Shown piece after piece: positions 1 to 8,064 of a DNA stretch of 64,000 bases (the first letter of the stretch is position 1; every line of letters begins with the position of its first letter). Below the pieces are notes generated by a model. That model was not told the origin of the DNA and did not search any database. It saw only the letters and a program-made list of their open reading frames with translations. The DNA is from Ga0077536 sp035325705. GTDB taxonomy: Bacteria > Pseudomonadota > Gammaproteobacteria > Ga0077536. A program made the translations under genes and the position numbers. Where the stretch lies: contig DAOKZI010000008.1 of assembly GCA_035325705.1 (NCBI GenBank), positions 1 through 64,000 of the forward strand, in the 5' to 3' direction.

Positions 1-68
1 CGTTCATTAACGGTTCGCGGGGTTCAAAGTGATACCTAATTCAGAGGTTCCTTAAGCTGCTTAGAGAG

Positions 69-257
69 GTGAGGCACGACGAGATTGCCGGCTTAGTAGT
101 GATCACCATGTTCAAGCGAGATGTGGGCCCCAAGCGGTACCACCTACGCACTGCTAGCCTCGCAAACGATGATCCGACGCTCGCGCTCGGCGCGCTCAAT
201 GCCTGTCGCGCCTTACTGGAAAGGACAGCCTTGCGAGAGGCGGGATTCGATCTCTGA
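69..257 (+). CDS. small hypothetical protein
   Basis: A 62-codon frame opening with GTG (internal ATG at 109) and closing 24 bases before a strong intrinsic terminator at 281. The product is a mildly basic soluble peptide with no signal sequence or membrane segment. I do not recognise the family. Support for it being real is only its position directly before the terminator; the frame could equally be chance. It lies in the compositionally foreign left end with an HNH remnant and fic, so a phage or island origin is plausible but unproven. Confidence 0.3.
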   Translation: MRHDEIAGLVVITMFKRDVGPKRYHLRTASLANDDPTLALGALNACRALLERTALREAGFDL

Positions 258-280
258 CGACCGCCTTGCCGCTAACACAG

Positions 281-304
281 AGCCCCGCTTCGGCGGGGCT
301 TTTT
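281..304 (+). terminator. rho-independent terminator
   Basis: An 8-bp GC stem, AGCCCCGC / GCGGGGCT, closes a TTCG tetraloop (281-300) and is followed at once by a T run (301-304). It is a textbook intrinsic terminator for plus-strand transcription entering from before or within the 69-257 frame, and it insulates the HNH remnant and fic from upstream transcription. Confidence 0.8.
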
Positions 305-316
305 AGGAACAATTCC

Positions 317-555
317 ATGACAGATGCCCATGCTGCGGGACTGTCAACGTGGTCGGCGAGGACTGCTCGGTTCTTCCCGGGGCGGAATGGGATCACTTCT
401 ACAGCCGGGAGCGGCGAGACTTCGGGGATGTCTGGCTCATTTGTAAGCCCTGTCATCGGGGCATGCAGCAGCGGCACGACCGCACCATCGAGTTCATGAA
501 CTTCCATCGGAAAGCGGCCGCGATGGAATCTGGTCAATTACGACTAATTCCATAA
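317..555 (+). pseudogene. HNH-nuclease-like protein, apparently frameshifted at the 5' end
   Basis: The frame ending at 555 carries CPCCG, then EWDHF, then a CKPCHRG segment: the Cys pairs and D-H arrangement of small zinc-binding HNH nucleases found in phages and islands. This frame has no start codon before the first CxxC pair. An ATG at 317, with a plausible AGGAA 8 bases upstream, is in a different frame. A single lost base after that ATG would restore a short N-terminus followed by the Cys-rich region, so I read the gene as frameshifted. Initiation at GTG 349 would remove the first Cys pair. The HNH assignment rests on motif spacing only. Confidence 0.4.
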
Positions 556-634
556 GGTTAATGATCTATAGCTGAGCTTAAAGCAAGGAGGAGCTTATCC
601 ATTTGTTTCCATTATGGTTTCTTGGGTTTTTTTA

Positions 635-722
635 TTACTAAGTTCCTACTAATTAAAACAAATTTAGGAAAATCGGAAATATTCTATATACTGATTTTTT
701 ACTAATTTCTACTAAATTAGTA
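635..722 (+). promoter_or_regulatory. fic promoter flanked by two operator-like repeats
   Basis: This is the most AT-rich stretch of the window. Two near-identical 22-base motifs of the form TTACTAANTT(C)CTACTAA start at 635 and 699, 64 bases apart (about six helical turns). The second contains a perfect 9-bp inverted repeat, TACTAATTT / AAATTAGTA (700-708 and 714-722), ending 3 bases before the fic ATG. Between the motifs lies a possible sigma-70 promoter: TTAGGA (664-669), 17-base spacer, TATACT (687-692). No Shine-Dalgarno sequence is visible before the ATG. Autorepression by the C-terminal winged-helix part of Fic is an inference. Confidence 0.45.
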
Positions 723-725
723 TTT

Positions 726-2090
726 ATGAAAATACCGCTGCCTCCTCCTCCCATGTCTGAACTCATGCGCGAGCTGTCAAGTGAGGACTTCGCTGATGTG
801 CTTGAAAGCTCCGCGCCGCTTGTGAAGGGACGATATCTCCATTGGGACGAACTACGACACCGAGAGCCTCCGCAAAATTTGTCCCATGACAAATGGTGGC
901 TCGCAATTAGATTGGCACGAGCAGGGTTCCTACAGTCGTTGCCGTTTTTCGACAAAACCGGTGTGCCATTTCGCTTCGGAATGCCGGAGCCGGTTCTAAT
1001 TCATCTTCACCATATTGACCGAAATGCCGCGGGGCAGATTATCGCATCATCCGAGATTGCGACATCCGAACATCAAGCGCGATATTTAATTGACTCTCTA
1101 ATGAATGAGGCTATTACCTCAAGTCAGTTAGAAGGCGCAGCCACAACAAGGAAGGCCGCAGAAGCAATGTTGCGGGACGGGCGTCCTCCTGTGAGCCATA
1201 GCGAAAAAATGATCTTCAATAATTACATTGCTATGCAAAGAATTCGCGAGATCCGAAACGAGCCGATAGCTCCCGAACTCATCTTCGAATTGCATCGAAT
1301 TCTCACTGAAGACACACTGGAAGATCCGAATGACGCTGGACGACTCAGAACCAATGATGAAATTCGCGTTATCGACAAAAGAGACGGTGTCATAATTCAT
1401 CAACCACCTTCTTTCAAAGAACTGCCCAAGCGCCTAGATCTCTTATGTCAGTTCGCCAATTCGGATGAGAACGCCAATCCATTCGTACACCCAGTTATTC
1501 GAGCAATCCTTCTCCATTTTATGGTCGGATTTGATCATCCATTTGTGGATGGAAACGGCCGAACAGCTAGAGCACTGTTTTACTGGTCTTTGGCCAGAAG
1601 CGGCTATTGGCTAATGGAATACATTTCTATTTCTGAACTATTAAAGGCCGCCCCGTCGAAATATGTTAGAGCGTATCTCCATGCTGAGACCGACGGTGGG
1701 GATACTACATATTTCATCCTTCACCAATTAGCTGTTATTCGACGCGCGATAGAAAAGCTGCATGAATATATCGATCGCGTCCGCTCCGAGCAGAGCATGA
1801 CAGAGCAGCTATTGGCAAGGTCAAAGCAACTTCGTTCGGCTCTTAATCACCGGCAAATTGCTCTCATTACGCATGCATTGAAACATCCAGGGGAGCAGTA
1901 CTTAGTCGAAACCCACCAAAGGACGCACGGGGTATCGTATGAAACGGCGCGAACAGATCTATTAGAACTCAGCAATCTAAATATCCTTGAGAAGGACAAG
2001 ATCGGAAAGGCGTTTGTCTTTACAGCCCCTGATGATCTACGCAAACGAATTGAGTCTCTTTCGAAAGGACGCGCTTCAGCGCCAAAGTAA
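726..2090 (+). CDS. Fic family protein (class II, AMPylase-type)
   Basis: 454 residues. The Fic signature HPFVDGNGR is complete at residues 271-279, with the catalytic His271 and the phosphate-binding loop. Upstream, S132-x-x-x-E136-G137 matches the inhibitory helix motif (S/T)xxxE(G/N), which places the protein in class II, where the inhibitory Glu sits N-terminal in the same chain. Fic proteins of this type transfer AMP to hydroxyl side chains of target proteins. The C-terminal ~90 residues look like a winged-helix DNA-binding domain. No separate antitoxin lies beside it. Base composition and codon use are clearly AT-richer than all genes after 2170, indicating acquisition. The target is unknown. 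An in-frame ATG at 753 is an alternative start; neither has a clear ribosome site. Confidence 0.92.
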   Translation: MKIPLPPPPMSELMRELSSEDFADVLESSAPLVKGRYLHWDELRHREPPQNLSHDKWWLAIRLARAGFLQSLPFFDKTGVPFRFGMPEPVLIHLHHIDRNAAGQIIASSEIATSEHQARYLIDSLMNEAITSSQLEGAATTRKAAEAMLRDGRPPVSHSEKMIFNNYIAMQRIREIRNEPIAPELIFELHRILTEDTLEDPNDAGRLRTNDEIRVIDKRDGVIIHQPPSFKELPKRLDLLCQFANSDENANPFVHPVIRAILLHFMVGFDHPFVDGNGRTARALFYWSLARSGYWLMEYISISELLKAAPSKYVRAYLHAETDGGDTTYFILHQLAVIRRAIEKLHEYIDRVRSEQSMTEQLLARSKQLRSALNHRQIALITHALKHPGEQYLVETHQRTHGVSYETARTDLLELSNLNILEKDKIGKAFVFTAPDDLRKRIESLSKGRASAPK

Positions 2091-2123
2091 TAGAAACAAA
2101 CCATTAGAACTCACCACATCTAG

Positions 2124-2165
2124 CCCGACAGGGCCTCGCGGGTCGACCTGGAAAACTATCACTGA
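2124..2165 (+). pseudogene. HigB toxin, C-terminal remnant
   Basis: Reading to the TGA at 2163 gives PDRASRVDLENYH, which resembles the C-terminal strand of RelE-fold HigB toxins (typically ending V-E-I-x-D-Y-H). It ends 10 bases before the higA ATG, exactly where the toxin of a higBA pair should end. A stop at 2121 and the change from AT-rich to GC-rich sequence mark the break, so most of the toxin is gone and the acquired fic segment occupies its place. The stretch is short, so homology is inferred from position and the last eight residues. Confidence 0.5.
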
Positions 2166-2175
2166 GGTTCAACGC

Positions 2176-2493
2176 ATGGCAAAGGAATACAAGACGAGCG
2201 GGACGCCCGCCCTTCCTCCAGTTCATCCGGGCGCGGTATTGCGCGAGGACGTGCTGCCCGCCTCGAAGATGACGGTCACCGGCGCCGCCGAAGCGCTCGG
2301 CATCTCGCGACAGCTTCTGCACGGCATCCTGCGCGAGGCCAAGCCTGTTACGCCCGAAACCGCGCTGCGACTGGGAAAGCTGTTCGGGAACGGGCCTACG
2401 CTGTGGCTGCGCATGCAGCAGGAGTTCGATCTGTGGCACGCCGCGCGCTCGCTCGCGGATGACTTGAAGCGGATCGAAACGCACGCCGTGTAA
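2176..2493 (+). CDS. higA: HigA family antitoxin / XRE-type regulator
   Basis: 105 residues. It opens with the HigA hallmark HPGAVLREDVL and continues with a helix-turn-helix (roughly residues 32-85) containing GAAEALGISRQLLHGILRE and the WLRMQQEFDLW segment typical of the HigA/VapI group. These proteins bind their toxin and repress the shared operon. The ATG at 2176 starts the conserved region; longer in-frame versions would run back through non-homologous sequence. The cognate toxin is reduced to a short tail just upstream, so this copy is an orphan antitoxin that may persist as a repressor or protect against toxins elsewhere. Normal high GC for the window. Confidence 0.9.
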   Translation: MAKEYKTSGTPALPPVHPGAVLREDVLPASKMTVTGAAEALGISRQLLHGILREAKPVTPETALRLGKLFGNGPTLWLRMQQEFDLWHAARSLADDLKRIETHAV

Positions 2494-2606
2494 AAACGCA
2501 TCGCGCCTGGTCGATGGGGTCGAACACCGCCATACCTTGCCGGTTGGCGGTATTCCTCTAACGCAGTGCTATAGTGCCTTGGACTCGACCAATCTCGAAT
2601 GCGGCG

Positions 2607-3377
2607 CTAGTCCACGAGCGCCCGCGTCACGATGCCGCGCTCCGCGATGATGGCGCGCAGCGCATCGATCACTGCCAAGGCATTCGGCCCGTCGCCGTGG
2701 ACGCACACGCTTTCCGCCTCGAGCTTCAACGAGATGCCCGTCTCAGTCGTCACTTCACCGCGATCGAGAAACCCTGCGAGCTGGCTCGTCGCATGTTCGA
2801 TGTGCGTCATCTGCTTGGTACGCTGCACGATGACGTTGCCGGCATCGTCATAGGACAGATCCGGATAGACTTCCGGCACCATTCGTATACCCATCTCGCT
2901 CGCGATTTTCGGCAGTATCCAGCGATCGTGGGGAGCTGCGAAATAGATGACTGGCGTTTCCTCCATGGTGTCGACCACGGCCTGGCACACTGCCCGCGCG
3001 AGCACTTCGTCGGTTTGCAGCATGGTATGCAAGGCGCCATGGGGCTTGACATGTGTCATGCGCCCGCCCAGCGCGCGGACCGCGCCCTGGATAGCCCCAA
3101 TTTGATAGACGAGATAAGCGTGCGTATCTTCGGCGCTGATCGCTATCCGCCGTCGCCCGAAACCCAGGAGATCCGGAAAGCCCGGATGGCAGCCGATCCG
3201 CACGCCGTTGTCGAGTGCTAGCTGCACCGTCTTCAGCAGGGTGACGGGGTCGCCGCCATGAAAGCCGCAGGCTATGTTTGCCGTAGTGATCTTGGGCATG
3301 ACCTCTTCGTCCATACCCATCTTCCAGTTGCCGAAACTTTCGCCGCAATCGCAATTGATATCGAGTATTTGCCGCAT
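2607..3377 (-). CDS. pxpA: 5-oxoprolinase subunit A (LamB/YcsF family)
   Basis: 256 residues beginning at ATG 3377 with ILDINCDCGESFGNW, the conserved N-terminus of LamB/YcsF proteins; the family motifs NIACGFHGGDP and HVKPHGALHT follow. PxpA works with PxpB and PxpC to cleave 5-oxoproline to glutamate using ATP. Neither pxpB nor pxpC (biotin-dependent carboxylase subunits) is adjacent here, so the partners must lie elsewhere or the protein acts alone. A CGGAG lies about 9 bases upstream of the start. Longer in-frame versions begin with unrelated residues and are rejected. Confidence 0.9.
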   Translation of the reverse strand: MRQILDINCDCGESFGNWKMGMDEEVMPKITTANIACGFHGGDPVTLLKTVQLALDNGVRIGCHPGFPDLLGFGRRRIAISAEDTHAYLVYQIGAIQGAVRALGGRMTHVKPHGALHTMLQTDEVLARAVCQAVVDTMEETPVIYFAAPHDRWILPKIASEMGIRMVPEVYPDLSYDDAGNVIVQRTKQMTHIEHATSQLAGFLDRGEVTTETGISLKLEAESVCVHGDGPNALAVIDALRAIIAERGIVTRALVD

Positions 3378-3646
3378 TGTGCTGGACTCCGTGCCCGGGT
3401 CAGAAAATCGTGAACGAGGACACACCCACGAGCGCTGTCTACTTACTTACGTGACTTGCTGAACGGTCCGGTCGGCTTTTCACATCGTTGAATAAATCGC
3501 GGAACTCCTGGCCGCCGAGTTGCTCGATTCTCTTGCGCGAAACGCATCATGCACTGCAATCGCTTCCACTAGGTCATAAGAATCATTCGGGACGGATTTA
3601 TTTTTCGGTCGCATCGTCACTCCGCGCCTGCATCGGCCTCAGCCGC

Positions 3647-4162
3647 TCAATACTTCCCCATCTCCAGGCTCGTCTCGGCGAGTTCTTCGATGTTGTCGCC
3701 GTCGCGCACGACCGCCTTCACGGTCACGTAATACGCGTTGCCGCGGCCGCCCGAGCACGGCGGCAAATAAGCGCCCGGTTTGTCCCACTTCGGTGCGCCG
3801 TGCTCGGCGACGATCCAGAAGCCGGTGGGCAGTTCCGTCGTGTGCGGTGGCACCGACGGCACCTGAGCGGAAGTACTGCCCGCTTCGATTGCGTAGCCGA
3901 TTTTGCCGTGCCCGCCGTGATCCATCGGTGCATATGAGCGATCGCTGAATTCCAGTATCAGCGCATTCGCGCGCTCGGGGACTCCGCTCACCTGCAGCGC
4001 GGGTGAGCCGTGGGTGCCGCCGAATTTTTGGCATTGATACCCATCGGGCACGATTGCACCGTTCCACGCCGGGTCGACGAACGCCGCTTTGAGCTCGGAT
4101 GCGCTCACCGCCAGGGGCAGGGCGAGCAGGATCGTGGATGTCGAGATTCTGCAGATTTTCAT
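3647..4162 (-). CDS. secreted PEBP/YbhB-like protein
   Basis: 171 residues. The N-terminus, MKICRISTSTILLALPLAVSA, is a classic Sec signal peptide. The mature part has SPALQVSGVPERANALILEFSD and a later PPCSGGRGNAYYVTVKAV stretch, reminiscent of the phosphatidylethanolamine-binding (YbhB/YbcL, Raf-kinase-inhibitor-like) fold, with MDHGGHGKIGYAI where the family has its D-x-D-x-P ligand loop. Conservation there is weak, so the ligand is unknown. A GAGGAG sits about 9 bases before ATG 4162. Longer upstream extensions are unlikely because they precede the signal peptide. Confidence 0.6.
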   Translation of the reverse strand: MKICRISTSTILLALPLAVSASELKAAFVDPAWNGAIVPDGYQCQKFGGTHGSPALQVSGVPERANALILEFSDRSYAPMDHGGHGKIGYAIEAGSTSAQVPSVPPHTTELPTGFWIVAEHGAPKWDKPGAYLPPCSGGRGNAYYVTVKAVVRDGDNIEELAETSLEMGKY

Positions 4163-4348
4163 AGCGCTGTGCTCCTCGGTACGCTGGACGAGTAGAGCCA
4201 AAACCCTCACTGCGGCCTGGGCCGCAATATCATTCGCGATGATCATGCCGCGGACCATCGAAGCCGTGGAAGTCGATGGGATGATACGGCTGCGAGCGCC
4301 TTCGCCACATTGCCGCGCCGGCGTTTCCCGCATGGCGTAGGATTTCGC

Positions 4349-4450
4349 GTAGCCCGGATGAGCGCAGCAAATCCGGGGGTCTGCGAATTATCGCGCGCAA
4401 GCGAGTAGCCCGGCGTCGGATCCCGGATTCGCTGCGCTCATCCGGGCTAC
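4349..4450. repeat. REP-like inverted repeat (GTAG-headed), copy 1
   Basis: Left arm 4349-4378 starts GTAGCCCGGATGAGCGCAGC; right arm 4421-4450 is its near-perfect inverted complement ending CATCCGGGCTAC, with a 42-base centre. The same unit recurs, often as a pair of arms, near 29490, 31279, 39972, 40128 and 61507. GTAG-headed palindromes of this kind resemble the REP elements of Xanthomonadales. The remainder of the 574-base gap 4163-4736 holds only the leader of the deacetylase gene; I see nothing else there. Confidence 0.8.
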
Positions 4451-4736
4451 GAAGATCACGGCACAGCCGTACTCCCGCGCCACCCGCAATCATGAAACGG
4501 GCGTGGTGAGCCTAATTCCCTGAAGGAGCGAAGCGGAATCCGGGATCGGCGCCTCGCCAGTCCTTACCCCGGGGTCTAGGCCATGCCTTTCATAGCGTCT
4601 ACCCGACCGCGACGCTCTTGTACAGCAAGAACCGAATGGCCCATTCATGGTGACCAATGGCCCGGATGGCCCTTATCGCCTCAGGTGGCAACGAACTAAC
4701 CTTCGAGGCCGCTTTCGACTGAAGGAGCATCGTCCG

Positions 4737-5858
4737 ATGGCCAAACGTACAGGACTCGTCTGGCATGAAGCGTACGCCTGGTATGACCTGGGTAACGACG
4801 CCGGTGTGGTACGGCCGGACGGCCGCTCGATACAACCCGATCGCCACGCTTACGATCCCGAGATCCCCCGGCGCTTCCGCAATCTGCTGGAGATCAGCGA
4901 GCTGGCGGAGAAGCTGGTGCACTTGAAACCGCGGAAGGCGACGGAAGCCGAGATCAGGCGCGTCCATACCCAGCGGCACGTCGATCAAATCAAGCAATTG
5001 TCTGCGCTAGTGACCGGGGGTGAGTCCGGCGATTTTTCTCCCATTCCGCATGGCACCTTCGAAGCAGCGTTGCTCGCGGCAGGCGGCGCGCTCACCGCGA
5101 CCGATGCGGTCATGAACGGTGAGATCGACAACGCCTACGCGCTGTTGCGCCCTGCCGGCCATCATGCAACGCCGCAGGGGTCGATGGGCTTCTGCATATT
5201 CTCGAACGCCGCCATCGCCGGACGTCACCTGCTCGAGACGCGCGGGCTCGAACGGATTGCCTATGTCGATTGGGACGTCCATCACGGCAATGGCACGCAG
5301 TCGGCCTTTTATGACGAGCCGCGCGCGCTGACCATTTCGATCCACCAGGATCGCTGCTTTCCGACCGACGATGGGTTTCTCGAGCAGCTTGGCGAAGGCG
5401 CAGCGGAGGGAACGAACATCAATATTCCGCTGCCCCCCGGTAGCGGGGTCGACGCTTATTGCGCCGCCTATGAGCGGGTCATCATTCCCGCGCTGAAAGC
5501 CTTCCGTCCCGACTTCATCTTCGTGCCATCCGGCTTCGACGCAGGCGCGATGGATCCGCTGGGGCGGATGATGATGACTTCCGAGGGCTACCGGCGACTC
5601 ACGCAGAAGTTGCTGGCGGTGGCCGATGAAGTCTGTGGCAGTCGCCTCGTATTCACGCATGAAGGCGGGTACTCGCGCTGGGCGGTGCCGTTCTATGGGC
5701 TCGCCGTGATGGAGGAGCTTTCGGGCGTCACGACCGGTGTCGTCGATCCGTATCTCGAATGGCACAGCGCGCTGGGCGGTCAGGCGCTGCTGCCGCATCA
5801 GGATGCGGTCATCGAGACCGCGGCCGCCAATGTGCAACGCGTACCACGAAGAAAGTGA
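4737..5858 (+). CDS. class II histone-deacetylase-family amidohydrolase
   Basis: 373 residues. Contains RPAGHHA (active-site His pair), DWDVHHGNGTQ (zinc ligands Asp and His, plus the second His element) and PSGFDAGAMDPLG (third zinc ligand Asp), the defining set of the arginase/deacetylase fold. A GGYS near residue 310 supplies the Gly-rich loop before the usual catalytic Tyr position. Bacterial members remove acetyl groups from polyamines, acetoin-like molecules or protein lysines; the substrate cannot be read from sequence. A strong GAAGGAG 10 bases before ATG 4737 fixes the start. A globin-like gene follows after 28 bases and may be co-transcribed. Confidence 0.92.
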   Translation: MAKRTGLVWHEAYAWYDLGNDAGVVRPDGRSIQPDRHAYDPEIPRRFRNLLEISELAEKLVHLKPRKATEAEIRRVHTQRHVDQIKQLSALVTGGESGDFSPIPHGTFEAALLAAGGALTATDAVMNGEIDNAYALLRPAGHHATPQGSMGFCIFSNAAIAGRHLLETRGLERIAYVDWDVHHGNGTQSAFYDEPRALTISIHQDRCFPTDDGFLEQLGEGAAEGTNINIPLPPGSGVDAYCAAYERVIIPALKAFRPDFIFVPSGFDAGAMDPLGRMMMTSEGYRRLTQKLLAVADEVCGSRLVFTHEGGYSRWAVPFYGLAVMEELSGVTTGVVDPYLEWHSALGGQALLPHQDAVIETAAANVQRVPRRK

Positions 5859-5886
5859 GTGTAGATGCAAAGCTCGGAATACTTGT

Positions 5887-6411
5887 ATGAACGCAGTGAT
5901 GTTCACGCTCGGTTGCCTAGTGGCGATGTATGGCATTTCGATGGCGGCGGCAGGCGATGAAGCGTCGGGGGTGGAACTCTCTGCCGACGTAAGCCAGCGA
6001 CTCGCGGATCTGGAAGCGCAATGCGCGGCCAGACCGGTTTCGGCTGACGGCTCGTCAGCAAATTTGTACGAACGGCTAGGGGGCGAGGAACGTATTCATG
6101 TCATCGTTCGCGAAATGGTGCGACTGCATCATCGAAATCCAGCAGTCCGAAACGTCGTAGAGAAATACAATCCCGATTACCTCGCCGATGTCCTGGGACG
6201 CTATCTGGTGACCGCAACGGGCGGACCGCAGCGCTATGCAGGCCCGCCTCTCGCAGAGACGCATGCCCATCTGCATCTCACGAGCGCGCAGTTCATTGCC
6301 GGCGGTGACGATCTCGTCGCGGCCATGACGAACGTGGGTGTTTCGGCCACAGAAACTCTTGACCTGATGTGTCTACTGGTACCGCTGCGCAGTCAGATCG
6401 CGCACGAGTGA
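5887..6411 (+). CDS. exported truncated-hemoglobin-like protein (group 1 type)
   Basis: 174 residues. Residues 1-22 form a hydrophobic export signal ending in MAAAG. From residue 60 the chain follows the group 1 truncated globin pattern: LYERLGGEERIHVIV (A/B helices), then TGGPQRYAGPPLAETHAHL, where His126 is the expected proximal haem ligand, then HLTSAQF and a C-terminal helix. The usual Phe pair at the CD turn is replaced by VRNVVEKY, so haem binding needs testing. Family members bind O2 or NO, normally in the cytoplasm; a signal peptide is unusual. It follows the deacetylase gene in the same direction without an obvious terminator. Confidence 0.75.
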   Translation: MNAVMFTLGCLVAMYGISMAAAGDEASGVELSADVSQRLADLEAQCAARPVSADGSSANLYERLGGEERIHVIVREMVRLHHRNPAVRNVVEKYNPDYLADVLGRYLVTATGGPQRYAGPPLAETHAHLHLTSAQFIAGGDDLVAAMTNVGVSATETLDLMCLLVPLRSQIAHE

Positions 6412-6524
6412 CGCGACTATCAGCGGCCCGGTGCGCCTTAACACCGAGTCCTGTCTTTGCCCGCTTGGCCTGTTTATGACGCCGGTATAGAATCGGGCCA
6501 AGCTTCTCCCCCGAGGTGAGCCGG

Positions 6525-7607
6525 ATGTCGTCGACCCCAGCCCGCTGTTCGATCGCGGTCGTTGCCTTCGACGGCGTGATCCCCTTTCATCTGTCCGTGC
6601 CTTGCCTCGTCTTCGGCGAAGGCGTGGTCGGTGCGAATCCCTTCGATGTGACGGTGTGTGCCGGAGAAGCCGGGCGAATCATGACCTCGGGCGGTTTCGG
6701 GCTGACGAAGCTCGCGCCGCTTTCCGCCTTGAATGAAGCAGACGCGATCATCATGCCGGGGTGGCGCCATACGCTCGATGCGCCTCCGCCGCGACTGCTG
6801 CAGACGCTGCGGCGTGCGCATGCTCGCGGTGCGCAAATCGTCGGACTCTGCCTCGGCACGCATGTGCTGGCAGCCGCAGGACTGCTGGACGGCCGTCGCG
6901 CGACGACCCACTGGGAATACTGCGTGCAGATCGCCGCGTGCTTCCCGGCAGTGCAGATGGACTCGCAGGTGCTGTACGTGGAGTCGGACAACTTGTTGAC
7001 CTCCGCGGGCACGGCCGCCAGTCTCGATGTCTGCCTACACGTGCTGCGCAAGCGGCTCGGCGCAAGCGTCGCGAATCGCACGGCCCGGCGCTTGGTGGTT
7101 CCGCCCGCTCGCGACGGCGCTCAGGCGCAGTGCATCGAACGGCCGGTGCCGGAAGCCCGGGCCGACTGTCGCCTCACGCAGTTGACCGATACGCTGCGCC
7201 AGAGGCTGGGTGAGCCTCACAGCATCGACAGCCTCGCGGGCGAAATGTGCATGAGCCGGCGCAGCCTGACGCGTCACTTCAAGGCTCTGACCGGCACCAC
7301 CGTGCAAGCCTGGCTGCTGCGGGAGCGCTTGACGCTGAGCCAGCGCCTGCTCGAATCGTCGGATCAGACCATCGAGTCGATCGCCGAGGCGGCGGGTTTC
7401 GGTTGTGTCGCTTCGCTGCGCCAGCATTTTCGCGAAGCCTTCGGCGTGACGCCTACCGGCTGGCGGCTGCATTTTCGCAACTCGATCGCGGCGCCCGAGT
7501 CGCCCCGTGCCGCCGTTCCACGCGTCGTGCGCCGCAAACCGTCGACTTCGGTGACACGGCCGATCGCCGTCGTCAAACGCAATCCTGCACTAGCCTTGCG
7601 GGACTGA
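6525..7607 (+). CDS. GlxA family transcriptional regulator (DJ-1/PfpI + AraC HTH)
   Basis: 360 residues. The N-terminal ~190 residues are a class I glutamine-amidotransferase-like (DJ-1/PfpI) domain with the nucleophile-elbow sequence IVGLCLGTHVLAAAGLL and the HWEYC segment. The C-terminal ~110 residues form a double helix-turn-helix of the AraC family (MSRRSLTRHFKALTGT; IAEAAGFGCVASLRQHF). Such proteins activate catabolic operons in response to small molecules. ATG 6525 is preferred because GAGGTGAG lies just upstream; GTG 6516 is in frame but would put the start inside that site. It stands alone, convergent with the NTF2-like gene. Confidence 0.9.
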   Translation: MSSTPARCSIAVVAFDGVIPFHLSVPCLVFGEGVVGANPFDVTVCAGEAGRIMTSGGFGLTKLAPLSALNEADAIIMPGWRHTLDAPPPRLLQTLRRAHARGAQIVGLCLGTHVLAAAGLLDGRRATTHWEYCVQIAACFPAVQMDSQVLYVESDNLLTSAGTAASLDVCLHVLRKRLGASVANRTARRLVVPPARDGAQAQCIERPVPEARADCRLTQLTDTLRQRLGEPHSIDSLAGEMCMSRRSLTRHFKALTGTTVQAWLLRERLTLSQRLLESSDQTIESIAEAAGFGCVASLRQHFREAFGVTPTGWRLHFRNSIAAPESPRAAVPRVVRRKPSTSVTRPIAVVKRNPALALRD

Positions 7608-7636
7608 ATCCGGCTTCGAGCCGCGTCCGCGCGTCG

Positions 7637-8044
7637 TCAGGCCGTCAACTGCCGCCGGATGTCGCCCACGTCGAAGTGGGCGCGCTTCTCGAGCACCTTG
7701 CCGTCCTTGATCGTCAGCAGCATCATCAACGAGATCCGCACGTCCTGGCCGTTCGGCGGCACGCCCATCGCGTCCGTGCGATAACCCTTGCCCTCGAACA
7801 ACATGTAAGCCGCGACCTTGTCGCCTTCCGCCACCAGCGTCTCGATGGGGAAGCGAAAGCTCTCGAAGGCGTCGAAGTTCTTCTTTTCCGATTCGACGAG
7901 TCCGGCGACGCCGGGATGCGGCGTGTCGACCTGGTTGTAGAACACGAAATCGGGATGAACCATGTCGTGCAGGGCGTCGAAGTCGCCGCGCTCGATCGCG
8001 GCGTAGAACTCCCGCACCAGTTGTTTGTTTCGCTCGATCGACAT
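7637..8044 (-). CDS. SnoaL-like / NTF2-fold protein (ketosteroid-isomerase-related)
   Basis: 135 residues fitting the cone-shaped NTF2 fold: an N-terminal helix pair (ERNKQLVREFYAAIERGDFDALHDMVHPDFVFY), then strands ending HFDVGDIRRQL. Proteins of this group act as isomerases, hydrolases or dehydratases, or just bind small ligands. No signature allows a substrate call. GGGAG lies upstream of ATG 8044. It is the second gene of a two-gene unit, starting 20 bases after the metallo-beta-lactamase-fold gene, so the two are probably co-expressed. Confidence 0.8.
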   Translation of the reverse strand: MSIERNKQLVREFYAAIERGDFDALHDMVHPDFVFYNQVDTPHPGVAGLVESEKKNFDAFESFRFPIETLVAEGDKVAAYMLFEGKGYRTDAMGVPPNGQDVRISLMMLLTIKDGKVLEKRAHFDVGDIRRQLTA

Positions 8045-8064
8045 TGATGTGCTCCCTTCGGCAG

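Noticed and set aside
2544..2580. Extended -10-like TGCTATAGT pointing into the 3' end of pxpA
   Set aside because: No matching -35 at proper spacing, and it would only make antisense RNA. Chance cannot be excluded.
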